37,128 nt of DNA from JAKJEP01 sp964580995 (GTDB lineage: Bacteria; Planctomycetota; Phycisphaerae; Sedimentisphaerales; SM23-30), in the NCBI GenBank assembly GCA_964580995.1, contig CAZOMV010000055.1:1-37128 (forward strand), written 5' to 3'. Positions 1-8,124 of the stretch are shown here, piece by piece. Every line of letters begins with the position of its first letter. The first letter of the stretch is position 1. The translations under genes and the position numbers were made by a program. Under the pieces are notes generated by a model, which was given only the letters and a program-made list of their open reading frames with translations, searched no databases and was not told the origin of the DNA.

Positions 1-161
1 CAGCCTCCGCTCCGGCCCCAGCCCCAGAACCTGCTCCAGCCCCCGCTCCGGCCCCAGCCCCAGAACCTGCTCCAGCCCCCGCTCCGGCCCCGGCCCCAGA
101 ACCTGCTCCAGCCCCTGCTCCGGCCCCGGCTCCAGAAGTACCAGCGGCTCCGGCTCCGTAA
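1..161 (+). CDS. C-terminal end of a Pro/Ala-rich repeat protein (5' partial)
   Basis: An open frame enters from the left edge (codons start at base 3) and ends with TAA at 159-161. The roughly 52 visible residues are almost entirely Ala-Pro dipeptides, broken every 12 residues by Glu (unit PEPAPAPAPAPA). Such tails are typically extended, low-complexity linkers or C-termini of envelope or secreted proteins, but nothing visible identifies the protein. The gene converges on the AsmA-like gene, whose stop is 47 bp away. A frame made purely of GC-rich repeat could be fortuitous, but the 36-bp period keeps frame and the stop follows a non-repeat ending (VPAAPAP), which supports real coding. Confidence 0.55.
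   Translation, partial: ASAPAPAPEPAPAPAPAPAPEPAPAPAPAPAPEPAPAPAPAPAPEVPAAPAP
25..138 (+). repeat. 36-bp tandem repeat, about 3.2 copies
   Basis: The string CAGAACCTGCTCC begins at 25, 61 and 97, and a diverged fourth start (CAGAAG) is at 133, giving an exact 36-bp period. Copies differ only at scattered third positions (CCC/CCT, CCA/CCG). The period is 12 codons, so copy-number change would lengthen or shorten the protein without breaking frame. The array probably continues beyond the left edge. Confidence 0.9.
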
Positions 162-208
162 AACAACGAAGTACCTACCGCTGGTGAAAAGCAACCGATA
201 CCGCTTAT

Positions 209-3200
209 TTAGCGGATCGGCGGTGCGGGTGGTTTGGATTTTGGATTGGTACCGGAAGTTTTTTTGCCGCTGAAATTACGCAGGGCTTCGTCCAGCGAGG
301 GAAAGGCGATCGGTTCTACCTTTGGATCACTAAAGGTACCCGAAACACGGACCTGGGCGATTTCCGGCTGAATGGCACTGAAAAAGCTGGACACGACCGG
401 AATCTCCGGCCACTTGTGCGGGCTATCCACCTCGAATACTAGTTCCAGTTGATTGTTGGGATCGGTCATATACCCCGTACCATTCAACTGGACGGCGCTG
501 CCGCGCAACGAGATGGAATCGAATCGAGTTTTGGCTCCGACGATATCACCGGAAATCGTCGCCTGGTTAAAGGCGCCTTCCCTGGGGATCGAGAGGTTCA
601 GGACATAGAGAAGCTGGGCAGCGATGGGAAGTTCACCCAGGATGGCGTCTTTAATGTCGAATAAAAAGCGGCCCTCCAGATTATCGGGATGATTCGTCTT
701 GTTCATGCTGAACCAACCGTTACATTGGCCGCGGAGATTTTTGCCTTGCACGGAATTGCCGGTTTCTGCGTTCACCACAGTAGCCAAATCGACTTCATTG
801 AAAAGCAACTCGATGGTATAACCTGCCTTTTGTTCATCCAGAATGGCTCGGGCATCGCCTCCCACCCGGCCGTTGCAGAAATTGCCGTTGATATCGGAGA
901 TCCATAAGGTTTTGTCCACACCGTCATATTTAATTTGTGCGGTTAGATTTTTGACCGGTCGGTTTCGGATGAACATGCTGTCGGTAAGGGCTTTGCCGAT
1001 GATCTGAAAATTCCGGGTTTGGCTGTTATAATAGGCTTCTCCCTGAATTTGCCCGGTGATCTCCTGGGCAGGCATGGGGTGAATTACACTTCCATTTCGC
1101 AGAGATAAATCCCCCTGAAAACTCCAGATTCCGGGAGTATCCGCTTTTCGATGATGATTGATTTCTAGGTGAGCGGACATTTTGCCTTGCAGATCCAGAT
1201 ATTCGCAGAATGCCTGGGAGGCGGGCGGCAGGTTAGCCCGCAAAGGTGAGGTCAGTTCCAGATTTTCTACCTGCAAATCGAGATGGAAATCCTGCTGGGG
1301 ATCCTGCGTCTCCAACCGGCCAGACAGGTTGACAACCGATTCTCCATTCCCGGACTTCAATCGGTCAATGGTAATCAGGCCCGGCTGGATATCGATTTGC
1401 CCCTGTACGGATGGGAGCGGATAGTCGAAATTCTGAAAAATCAAAACGCAATCTCTCGGTATAACGGAGACGTGATAATCAACGGCTGATTTTTTGGATT
1501 TTTTGGCCAGATCAACAGATACCTCCGCCAGCCCGTTTAGTTTACAATCCTCCAGCAGCCAGAGGGATTGCGTTCCCAGTGCCTGACGAAATTCATCATT
1601 CAGTTCCAGAGGTTTTCCTTGGAAGTGCAGCTTATAGGTATCATCATTTTGCAGGGTACCCTGTATTTCAATTTGACTGGCGGCATGGCGGCCCTGGAGC
1701 GATTCGATAGTTAATTGTTCATTGGTGATTTCCCCCGCTGCGGTAATTTCTTGCAACTCGTATGGGAATTTTTCGTGTTTGATATTTCCTTCGGATAACC
1801 GGCCAGTGATTTGATATTGGATCGGCAGGCCGTCGGTAGAATCCTGCCAGAATTTCGCCTGACCGCTGAGATATCCTTTGAGATTGGTTTGTTGGTATCG
1901 TTTTTGCTGCGGGCCGTTCAGATACGTAGCGAAATTTTCGTCCAGATACAGTTTTTCAAAGGAGGCCTGGCAGGTGAAGCTGGGCGGATTCAGATCGAGA
2001 TTCCGAACCGATCCCCGTAAAGAAACCCGGCCGGTACAGGCTTGGGCGTCCGGGATGTTGAATTCTGCCTGGCCGGGAGCCCAGGTGATTTGGCCTGTCA
2101 TGTCGGTCAGTGGCATGGCAAAATCCTTATGCCGGGCACTGACTTGGACCAGATCGATTGTGAGATTTTCAATATTTTGGCCATCGGGTTGGATTTGTTG
2201 ATGATAACAGGCATTCACCAGACCCGTCGGATCAAACTGATTCCACAGATTTTGCTGGTTGGGTGTTAAGGCCCGATAGAGCACCGCATCCACCGGAGTG
2301 TTCTTTGTTTTCACCAGGATGCCGTAGATGGAATGTTCGGGATCCCGGATCCATTGCGCTTCTATCGAAGTATTTTGCTCGCCCTGTTTGGCTACAATCG
2401 GTCCGATTTTAATTATATTTTCGTCAAAGGTGATATCGCCTTGCAGATTCTGTAAAGGATAGGGAAAGTTTTGATCCATAGCGGAGGCATTTTTTACAAG
2501 AATAGTGCCGTTGTAAGTGATTTTTACCGGATCGGGATTTTTTCGCAGATTTAATTCCAGGTCGATTTGTCCGGTTGGGGAGAAGCGGTCCAGCAGTTTT
2601 CGGGAGGAATCAGGCAGCAGCTTAACCAGGCGGTTGATCTGGTGGAAAATTTGATGGGAAGATTCCTGACAGGAAGAATCCTCCGTTTGTAAATCATTTG
2701 GCTCCAGCCACTGGTCGTGCGGTATATTCAAACCGACCGTTTGCATATGAAGATTGAAATTGGCATCTTGCGTATATCCATCAACCGTTCCATCCAGGCG
2801 GAGTTGGCATTGCTCGTTCAGATGGCCGGAGAGATTATCAATCACAATCTTGTCTTTGGTGCATACCACCCGGGTCTCCACATTTTGCAAAGGGATATTG
2901 ACTTCCGGTAGCGCCAGTTGCAGGCTGCCCCGGCTTACCTGAAAGGTGACGATCTGGCCGATTTTGGGATCATACCGGCTTTGGGTTTGAACCTGGCCGC
3001 AGGGCCGGCTGATTTCATAGATCCGTCGCCATTCATCCAGGTGGACCGGCAAATGGGAAAAGTCGATCAGTTCGAGCATGAAATTACCGCTGGTCTGGAT
3101 CGGTTGCCCGCTTACCGGATCGAAGGTGCCGCGCAGGGAAAGTTTTCGCACAGCGCCCCTGTTGTCACTACTGTGGAGTTCAAAATCGTATAATGGGATA

Positions 3201-3832
3201 TCCTGCGCCACCGGAGACATTCGCCCTAGCGAGATGGTCTGCGAAGCGGGTCGGGTTTTTTCTCCCCGGATGATCTCCCAGTATTCCACGGTGCTGTCCC
3301 GCAGGATCAGAGTGGGACGCTCGGAGGATAAATCCTGTTCCTTAATAAAACGCAGCAACTGCAAATTGGTGATGTTTCGATCGCGATGGTACCAGATCTG
3401 CAGGCGGGCATGGTTGGCGATGATCTTCCGCAGATGGAGACGACGCTGCAAAATACTGAGCGGCTGATGTTCCAGAATCACATCCTGGGCGGCCAGCACC
3501 AGATTGTCCTGCGTGTGGGGCCGCAGGGGCAGATAGAGTCGCAAGCCCTGGATGCGAATCGATTGCAGAATGGACAGTTGGGCCTGATCCAGTTCGACTT
3601 CGCCGCCGGTGATATTTTGCAATGCGGTGATCGCATGGGACCGAATCCGCTCATTGGCGGTGAAGTACCAGCAAAAACCTGTGGCTGCCATGATGATTAG
3701 TAGAAGAATCAAGGCGCTGATTCGCCGCCGTCGATGTTGATGGGGGGAATGGCTGCGGGGATGCCGCGACCGGAGATGCCGGACAAACGAGAGTTTTTTG
3801 GCAATCTGGGAAAAAAACGTTTTAGGTTTCAC
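209..3832 (-). CDS. Large AsmA-like / DUF3971-type envelope protein
   Basis: A 1207-residue protein. About 38 basic, Arg/His/Ser-rich residues precede one membrane segment (about residues 39-57, ISALILLLIIMAATGFCWYF). The rest is a long extracytoplasmic region of repeating beta-strand patterns, ending in an AsmA-C-like section (about 1050-1180, with GAKTRFDSISLRGSAVQLNG and VSGTFSDPKVEP). Proteins of this build (AsmA, TamB, YhdP) are inner-membrane-anchored, span the periplasm as a beta-groove and are linked to phospholipid transport to the outer membrane; that role is inferred from family, not shown here. The start is GTG at 3832 with a weak purine-rich site upstream. It begins 16 bp after the ispG stop on the same strand, so the two are probably co-transcribed. 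The tail is low-complexity (GKKTSGTNPKSKPPAPP). Confidence 0.8.
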   Translation of the reverse strand: MKPKTFFSQIAKKLSFVRHLRSRHPRSHSPHQHRRRRISALILLLIIMAATGFCWYFTANERIRSHAITALQNITGGEVELDQAQLSILQSIRIQGLRLYLPLRPHTQDNLVLAAQDVILEHQPLSILQRRLHLRKIIANHARLQIWYHRDRNITNLQLLRFIKEQDLSSERPTLILRDSTVEYWEIIRGEKTRPASQTISLGRMSPVAQDIPLYDFELHSSDNRGAVRKLSLRGTFDPVSGQPIQTSGNFMLELIDFSHLPVHLDEWRRIYEISRPCGQVQTQSRYDPKIGQIVTFQVSRGSLQLALPEVNIPLQNVETRVVCTKDKIVIDNLSGHLNEQCQLRLDGTVDGYTQDANFNLHMQTVGLNIPHDQWLEPNDLQTEDSSCQESSHQIFHQINRLVKLLPDSSRKLLDRFSPTGQIDLELNLRKNPDPVKITYNGTILVKNASAMDQNFPYPLQNLQGDITFDENIIKIGPIVAKQGEQNTSIEAQWIRDPEHSIYGILVKTKNTPVDAVLYRALTPNQQNLWNQFDPTGLVNACYHQQIQPDGQNIENLTIDLVQVSARHKDFAMPLTDMTGQITWAPGQAEFNIPDAQACTGRVSLRGSVRNLDLNPPSFTCQASFEKLYLDENFATYLNGPQQKRYQQTNLKGYLSGQAKFWQDSTDGLPIQYQITGRLSEGNIKHEKFPYELQEITAAGEITNEQLTIESLQGRHAASQIEIQGTLQNDDTYKLHFQGKPLELNDEFRQALGTQSLWLLEDCKLNGLAEVSVDLAKKSKKSAVDYHVSVIPRDCVLIFQNFDYPLPSVQGQIDIQPGLITIDRLKSGNGESVVNLSGRLETQDPQQDFHLDLQVENLELTSPLRANLPPASQAFCEYLDLQGKMSAHLEINHHRKADTPGIWSFQGDLSLRNGSVIHPMPAQEITGQIQGEAYYNSQTRNFQIIGKALTDSMFIRNRPVKNLTAQIKYDGVDKTLWISDINGNFCNGRVGGDARAILDEQKAGYTIELLFNEVDLATVVNAETGNSVQGKNLRGQCNGWFSMNKTNHPDNLEGRFLFDIKDAILGELPIAAQLLYVLNLSIPREGAFNQATISGDIVGAKTRFDSISLRGSAVQLNGTGYMTDPNNQLELVFEVDSPHKWPEIPVVSSFFSAIQPEIAQVRVSGTFSDPKVEPIAFPSLDEALRNFSGKKTSGTNPKSKPPAPPIR

Positions 3833-3848
3833 GATACCGGAATTCTTC

Positions 3849-4937
3849 TTATGAGTTTTTCAAAAAAACTTTTATTTGTTCCATCAGTATTTCTACCGCC
3901 TGTTCTGCTGGGGCGGTAGCGACTTTTTTGCCCTGGCAATAAATGATGGCCTTTTCTTTGCCGCCGCACAGGGCGACATCGGCGTCTTCCGCTTCGCCGG
4001 GTCCGTTGACTACGCAGCCCATGACTGCCACGGTAATGGGCCGGCGGATATCCCGCAGGGCGGTCTGTACGCGATTGACCATGCTGATCAGATCGATTTC
4101 GGTTCGGCCGCAGGTGGGGCAGGCAATCAGTTCCGGACCGGTTCGTTCCCGCAGGCCCAGACTATGCAGAATCTCCCATCCAACCTCAATTTCCATAAGC
4201 GGATCGCCTGCCAGCGAGACGCGAATCGTATCGCCGATCCCCTCGGCCAGCAAGGCTCCCAAAGCCGCCGCGGACCGGATCGAGCCGGTCTGAACCGTAC
4301 CGGCATGGGTTACACCCAGGTGCAATGGGTAATCGAACCGTCGGCTGATGGCCCGGTTTACCGTGATACAGCGGGCGGCGTCGTGGCATTTGGCGGACAG
4401 GACCAGGTTTTCGAAATGGTTGTCCTCAAAAATTTGCACATATTCCGCCAGCTTTTTAACCATCAGCCCGACTAAATCCTGTTCCATTTCCTCTTTTTTT
4501 CGCTTCGAGTCGATTCGTTCGCGGATACTGCCCTCATTGACCCCGATACGAATCGCCACCCCGTTTTGCCGGCAGGCTGCGATCACTTCCTCAACCTGTC
4601 GGCGATCCTGAATATTGCCGGGATTGAGGCGGATTTTATTCACACCCGCCTCGATCGCTTCCAGGGCACGGGCATAATGAAAATGAACATCCGCGATGAT
4701 GGGCACCGTTACCTGTTTGAGAATTTCGGGCAGGGCGCCGGTGTCTTTGGCAGTGGGGACCGCCAGCCGCACCAGTTCGCAACCCCGATCCGCCATCGAC
4801 TGAATTTGTGCTACGCAGCGGTCGATTTCGTGCGTGAAGACATTGGTCATGCTTTGGACGGTAATAGGGGCGTCTCCCCCGATTTCTATGACGCCGACAC
4901 GAATTTTGCGGGTCGGACGGCGGGCAGCTTGAGGCAT
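3849..4937 (-). CDS. ispG: 4-hydroxy-3-methylbut-2-enyl diphosphate synthase (MEP pathway)
   Basis: IspG (GcpE) reductively converts ME-cPP to HMBPP in the cytosolic MEP isoprenoid pathway using a [4Fe-4S] cluster. With the start chosen here (362 residues) the cluster ligands are C273 and C276 in CPTCGR, C308 in VMGCVVNGPGE, and E315 in the same motif, close to the E. coli positions. The N-terminal TIM barrel shows VGVIEIGG, PITVQSMTN and RLNPGNI. An in-frame ATG at 4976 exists, but it lies inside the predicted -10 box. The ATG at 4935-4937 has AGGAG 7 nt upstream and is preferred; the intervening ATG at 4943 is too close to that site. The AsmA-like gene follows 16 bp downstream. Confidence 0.96.
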   Translation of the reverse strand: MPQAARRPTRKIRVGVIEIGGDAPITVQSMTNVFTHEIDRCVAQIQSMADRGCELVRLAVPTAKDTGALPEILKQVTVPIIADVHFHYARALEAIEAGVNKIRLNPGNIQDRRQVEEVIAACRQNGVAIRIGVNEGSIRERIDSKRKKEEMEQDLVGLMVKKLAEYVQIFEDNHFENLVLSAKCHDAARCITVNRAISRRFDYPLHLGVTHAGTVQTGSIRSAAALGALLAEGIGDTIRVSLAGDPLMEIEVGWEILHSLGLRERTGPELIACPTCGRTEIDLISMVNRVQTALRDIRRPITVAVMGCVVNGPGEAEDADVALCGGKEKAIIYCQGKKVATAPAEQAVEILMEQIKVFLKNS

Positions 4938-4971
4938 TATCATACTCCTGTTATTATTGCTCACCCTAATT

Positions 4972-5000
4972 ACCATAAGTACTTATTGGATAATAGTCAA
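4972..5000 (-). promoter_or_regulatory. Predicted sigma70-type promoter of ispG
   Basis: On the minus strand, TTGACT (4995-5000) is followed after 17 nt by TATGGT (4972-4977). Transcription would start near 4965, about 28 nt before the chosen ispG start. Confidence 0.6.
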
Positions 5001-5127
5001 GAGAACTCATTTTTTGCTTGCTGTTCTGAATCGGGTTCTCTATCTTACGCTCTTGGACGAGTGGCCCGCAGCCGATTCGGGCGGACCGGCAGGGCTGGAT
5101 ATATGATTCTATTTCATTGTCTGGATT

Positions 5128-6135
5128 ATGGTTATGAAAGTATGGACTTCTTTGAATGACTTTGCCAGGCCCGATGGGGGTTGTGTTTTGACCATTGGCA
5201 ATTTTGACGGGGTCCATCTGGGCCATCAGGCAATTATCAGGCAAGCCCGGAAAATTGCGCAGGATTGCAGGCTGCCGCTGGTGGCGATGACTTTCGATCC
5301 TTCCCCGGTTCGGGTATTGGCCCCGAACAAAGCGCCGCAGGTAGTTACCCCGCTGGAACTGAAGATTCGATTGCTGCAGGAACAAGAAGTGGGGCAGTTG
5401 GTCGTGGTGAATCCGACGCCTGCGTTTCTGGCTATGACGGCGGAGGACTTTGTGCAGAAGGTTATGGTGGATGTTTTTGGGGCAAGCCAGGTGGTGGAAG
5501 GGCAGACATTCAGTTTCGGACAACGCCGGACGGGGACGATGGTGAGTCTTCAGACGCTGGCGGAACGATTTGGATTCAAGGCCTTCCTGGTGCCGGCGCA
5601 AAAGGTGGTGCTGGATACCGCGGTCGGGGCCGTGGCGGTCAGCAGCACGCTGGTCCGTCAGCAGATTTCGTTGAGTCAGTTTGATAAGGCGGCCAAATGT
5701 CTGGGGCGGCCTTACGCACTGGTGGGTACGGTAGTGGCAGGCAAGGGCAAGGGCAGGGAACTGGGATTCCCGACCGCCAATCTTCAGTTGGCCTGTCAGT
5801 TACAGGTGATGCCGGAGGACGGTTCGTTTGCCGGTTATGTAAAGATAGCAGAGGACTGGGAGGGACTCTGGCAGGAGAAGCACTTTCACCCGGCGGCGCT
5901 GAGTATTGGCCGTCCGATTACCTTTGCCGACCCGGTCTGGCGGATCGAGGCGTTTCTGCTGGATTATTCCGCCGACATGGGATCGCTGTATGATAAACAT
6001 ATGATGTTGATTCCCGTGGAGCGGATTCGCCCGCAGATCAAATTTAATTCTCCACAGGATCTGATTCACGCGATTGAGTCGGATTGCCGGACGGTGCGGG
6101 AAATTTTGGCGCGGAAAGGGCCGGAGGATATATGA
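5128..6135 (+). CDS. ribF: Bifunctional riboflavin kinase / FAD synthetase
   Basis: RibF phosphorylates riboflavin to FMN and adenylylates FMN to FAD. The N-terminal FAD synthetase domain opens with the nucleotidyltransferase signature GNFDGVHLGH (residues 24-33). The C-terminal riboflavin kinase domain carries GKGKGRELGFPTANL (about 207-221), the ATP/Mg-binding PTAN motif, and a second half with PALSIGRPITF in place of the usual IGxxPTF. Length is 335 residues against about 310 for most bacterial RibF. Two starts (5128 and 5134) are possible; neither has a clear ribosome-binding site. The stop overlaps the start of the next gene (ATGA), so the two are translationally coupled. Confidence 0.95.
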   Translation: MVMKVWTSLNDFARPDGGCVLTIGNFDGVHLGHQAIIRQARKIAQDCRLPLVAMTFDPSPVRVLAPNKAPQVVTPLELKIRLLQEQEVGQLVVVNPTPAFLAMTAEDFVQKVMVDVFGASQVVEGQTFSFGQRRTGTMVSLQTLAERFGFKAFLVPAQKVVLDTAVGAVAVSSTLVRQQISLSQFDKAAKCLGRPYALVGTVVAGKGKGRELGFPTANLQLACQLQVMPEDGSFAGYVKIAEDWEGLWQEKHFHPAALSIGRPITFADPVWRIEAFLLDYSADMGSLYDKHMMLIPVERIRPQIKFNSPQDLIHAIESDCRTVREILARKGPEDI

Positions 6136-7148
6136 ATTACCAGCATGCGATACCGCTGCTTGAGTCGGCCCGGAAGATTCTGATCACAGCTCATGTCCGC
6201 CCGGACGGGGATGCCGTCGGCAGTGTCGCGGCCCTGAAACTGGCTATCGAACAGGCGCCCGGACGCCGGGTACAGGATGGTTCGGTGGATATGCTGTTTC
6301 TGGGGCCGGTACCGGAAGTGTATCAGTTTGTGCTGCCGGGGCCTGCCTTGATATGGGGACATGATATGGCGGGTGAGCAGGTGGAGGCGGGTGCTCTGGA
6401 TAGGTATGATTTGATGGTCGTGGTGGATACCAGTGCGGTCCGGCAACTGCCGGGGATTGGGGAATATCTGCAAAAACGGCAAAAGGAGGTTCTGGTGATC
6501 GATCATCACCTGGCCGGTGACGAAATCGGGACGGTTCGTCTGATCGATTCCGGTGCCTGTGCCGCGGGGGAGTTGGTGTATGAGCTGATTCGGCAGGGGG
6601 GCTGGCCAATGGATCGCCGGGTCGCGGCGGCGCTGCTAGTGGCGATCGGCACGGATACGGGCTGGTTTCGTTTTGAAAATGCCTCACCCCGGGCGTTTCG
6701 AATTGCAGCGGAACTGATCGAAGCAGGTGCGGCGGCGGATGAAATCTATCAAAAATTGTTTCAGAACGATCCGCCCGAACGATTGCGTTTGCTGGCTTTA
6801 ACACTGGATACCCTGGAACTGGATACTACGGGCCGGCTGGCGGTGATGCATATTACCAAAGATATGTTAGAACGAAGCGGGGCCTCGCGCAGCCATGTCG
6901 AGAATATCGTGAATATGCCGCAGCAGATCGGCACGGTGATAGTGACGGCACTGCTGGTGGAAGAGGAGGACGGCGGTACCCGCTGCAGCCTGCGGAGCAA
7001 ATCGACAGTGGATGTGAATGCGGTGGCGCAGCAGTTTGGCGGGGGGGGGCACGCCCGGGCGGCGGGTCTGACGATGCCGGAGGGCCTGACAGAAGCCAGG
7101 ACGAAAATGATTGCGGTTCTAAACCGGGAATTGCAAAAATATAGATAA
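6132..7148 (+). CDS. nrnA: DHH-family phosphoesterase, NrnA type (oligoribonuclease / pAp phosphatase)
   Basis: A 338-residue DHH/DHHA1 protein. Bacterial NrnA degrades nano-RNAs and dephosphorylates pAp in the cytosol, and related proteins cleave cyclic-dinucleotide products. Visible Mn-binding motifs are HVRPDGDAVGS (residues 21-31), VVVDTS, VIDHHLAG (the DHH triad) and GTDTGWFRFEN. The C-terminal DHHA1 domain has the substrate-binding GGGGHARAAG near the end. The start at 6132 has GGAGGA 5 bases upstream and overlaps the ribF stop by 4 nt. A ribF-nrnA order is common near rbfA/truB in other bacteria; those neighbours are absent here. A mobile 89-bp repeat begins 5 nt after the stop. Confidence 0.9.
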   Translation: MNYQHAIPLLESARKILITAHVRPDGDAVGSVAALKLAIEQAPGRRVQDGSVDMLFLGPVPEVYQFVLPGPALIWGHDMAGEQVEAGALDRYDLMVVVDTSAVRQLPGIGEYLQKRQKEVLVIDHHLAGDEIGTVRLIDSGACAAGELVYELIRQGGWPMDRRVAAALLVAIGTDTGWFRFENASPRAFRIAAELIEAGAAADEIYQKLFQNDPPERLRLLALTLDTLELDTTGRLAVMHITKDMLERSGASRSHVENIVNMPQQIGTVIVTALLVEEEDGGTRCSLRSKSTVDVNAVAQQFGGGGHARAAGLTMPEGLTEARTKMIAVLNRELQKYR

Positions 7149-7247
7149 AATAGACGCCAGCGTCAAAAGCTCGTCGTCCCCTTGTTATTGGGGCGCCAGA
7201 GCTGTTTTTGGAAGTCGATATTGACTTTTGGCGTTTCCATCAAAATA
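7147..7247 (+). mobile_element. 89-bp MITE-like element, copy 1, with 6-bp target duplication
   Basis: The element occupies 7153-7241 and starts GACGCCAGCGTC. It is flanked by identical AAAATA at 7147-7152 and 7242-7247. Ends are imperfect inverted repeats: the left 17 nt and the reverse complement of the right 17 nt share GACG/GATG and CAAAAG blocks. The interior holds CCCC-8 nt-GGGG and an outer pairing of GCGTCAAAAG with CTTTTGGCGT. It is 94% identical to copy 2 (84 of 89) and 91% to copy 3. It sits at the nrnA stop codon and upstream of the Clp-N gene. It encodes no protein, so a transposase would have to act in trans. Confidence 0.85.
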
Positions 7248-7249
7248 AT
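7221..7249 (+). promoter_or_regulatory. Predicted promoter of the Clp-N gene, part-supplied by the MITE
   Basis: TTGACT (7221-7226) lies in the right end of MITE copy 1. It is followed after exactly 17 nt by AATAAT (7244-7249) in the flanking duplication. A start near 7256 would leave a roughly 30-nt leader before the Clp-N start codon. Confidence 0.5.
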
Positions 7250-7286
7250 AGGATATTACTTTTGTATTTTTTATTGGAGACAAAAA

Positions 7287-7763
7287 ATGTTTGAAAGTTA
7301 TACAGAGCATGCCCGCAGCGTTATGGATCGGGCCCGGCAGGAAGCGCAGAAATTGCGGCACGATCATATCGGAACGGAACATATCCTGCTAGGTTTGATT
7401 GAGGTTAAAGATGGATTTGCGGCGGAAGTGCTGCGGTATCGGAAAGTGGACCTGCCTCGTACCCGGGAGCAGGTGAAAAAAATGGTCCAGCACGGACCGG
7501 GACCGGAGGATGGCGACTATGAATCGCTGCCGCGTACCTCACATGCCCAGAGTGCACTAGATGATGCGGTTAGGGAGGCCCGGGCCTTGAAGCATAGCCG
7601 GATTGGTACCGAACATATTCTGCTAGGCCTGCTGTATGAAAATGAGGGCACGGGCGCCCAGGTACTGAAAAATCTGGGCTTGAAGCTGGACGAGGTCCGG
7701 CAGGACGCCCTGTATTTTATCAGCCGGAGCAAAGAAACAAAAACATCGGAACCGGAAGAGTAG
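7287..7763 (+). CDS. Stand-alone Clp-N (double Clp repeat) protein
   Basis: A 158-residue protein made only of the two Clp repeats that form the N domain of ClpC/ClpA (about residues 2-66 and 80-145). Both repeats keep the IGTEHILLGL core. It closely resembles the first 145 residues of the ClpC encoded at 23253 but has no AAA module and ends in an acidic tail. In ClpC this domain binds adaptors and substrates such as McsB and phosphoarginine-marked proteins; plant plastids have free-standing Clp-N proteins (ClpT). A role as competitor or adaptor for ClpC is therefore plausible but inferred. The start at 7287 is supported by GGAGA 6 nt upstream; longer in-frame extensions run into the MITE. 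Confidence 0.85.
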   Translation: MFESYTEHARSVMDRARQEAQKLRHDHIGTEHILLGLIEVKDGFAAEVLRYRKVDLPRTREQVKKMVQHGPGPEDGDYESLPRTSHAQSALDDAVREARALKHSRIGTEHILLGLLYENEGTGAQVLKNLGLKLDEVRQDALYFISRSKETKTSEPEE

Positions 7764-7822
7764 TACGGGAGAAGTTGCCGAAAAATGAGCAGCGGTTTCC
7801 CGGATCTTATAGGAAATGGTGT

Positions 7823-8098
7823 ATGGCGATGATACGCAAACATATCTATTACCAAGGTATGGTGCAGGGGGTGGGGTTTCGATACACGGCGTTACGAACT
7901 GCTCAGAACTTTGACGTTACCGGATACGTACAGAATAGAATGGACGGCAGTGTGGAACTTGTGATCGAGGGGGAGAGTCCGCAGGTGGAGGAGTTTCTGG
8001 CGGATTTGGCCGCTGCGATGGATCGATACATCCGGGATATGCAGGAAGTGGAAGAGCCTTATATAGGCGAATTTATCGGATTTGACGTGAAATATTAG
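7823..8098 (+). CDS. acyP: Acylphosphatase
   Basis: A 91-residue acylphosphatase, which hydrolyses the carboxyl-phosphate bond of acyl phosphates in the cytosol. The catalytic Arg (R20 in VQGVGFRYTA) binds phosphate and the catalytic Asn (N38 in GYVQNRMDGSVEL) positions water; the full size and fold pattern match the family. The start at 7823 (MAMIRK) is chosen for AGGAA 7 nt upstream; the ATG at 7829 is an alternative. It follows the Clp-N gene by 59 bp, and htpX follows within 27 bp, suggesting one transcript. Confidence 0.95.
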   Translation: MAMIRKHIYYQGMVQGVGFRYTALRTAQNFDVTGYVQNRMDGSVELVIEGESPQVEEFLADLAAAMDRYIRDMQEVEEPYIGEFIGFDVKY

Positions 8099-8124
8099 TG
8101 GTTTTAACGAAAGGAGTTAAAGCT

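Noticed and set aside
4966..5601. Minus-strand frame of 211 codons opposite the start of ribF
   Set aside because: Antisense to the conserved FAD synthetase domain and covering the ispG promoter; no ribosome site or domain.
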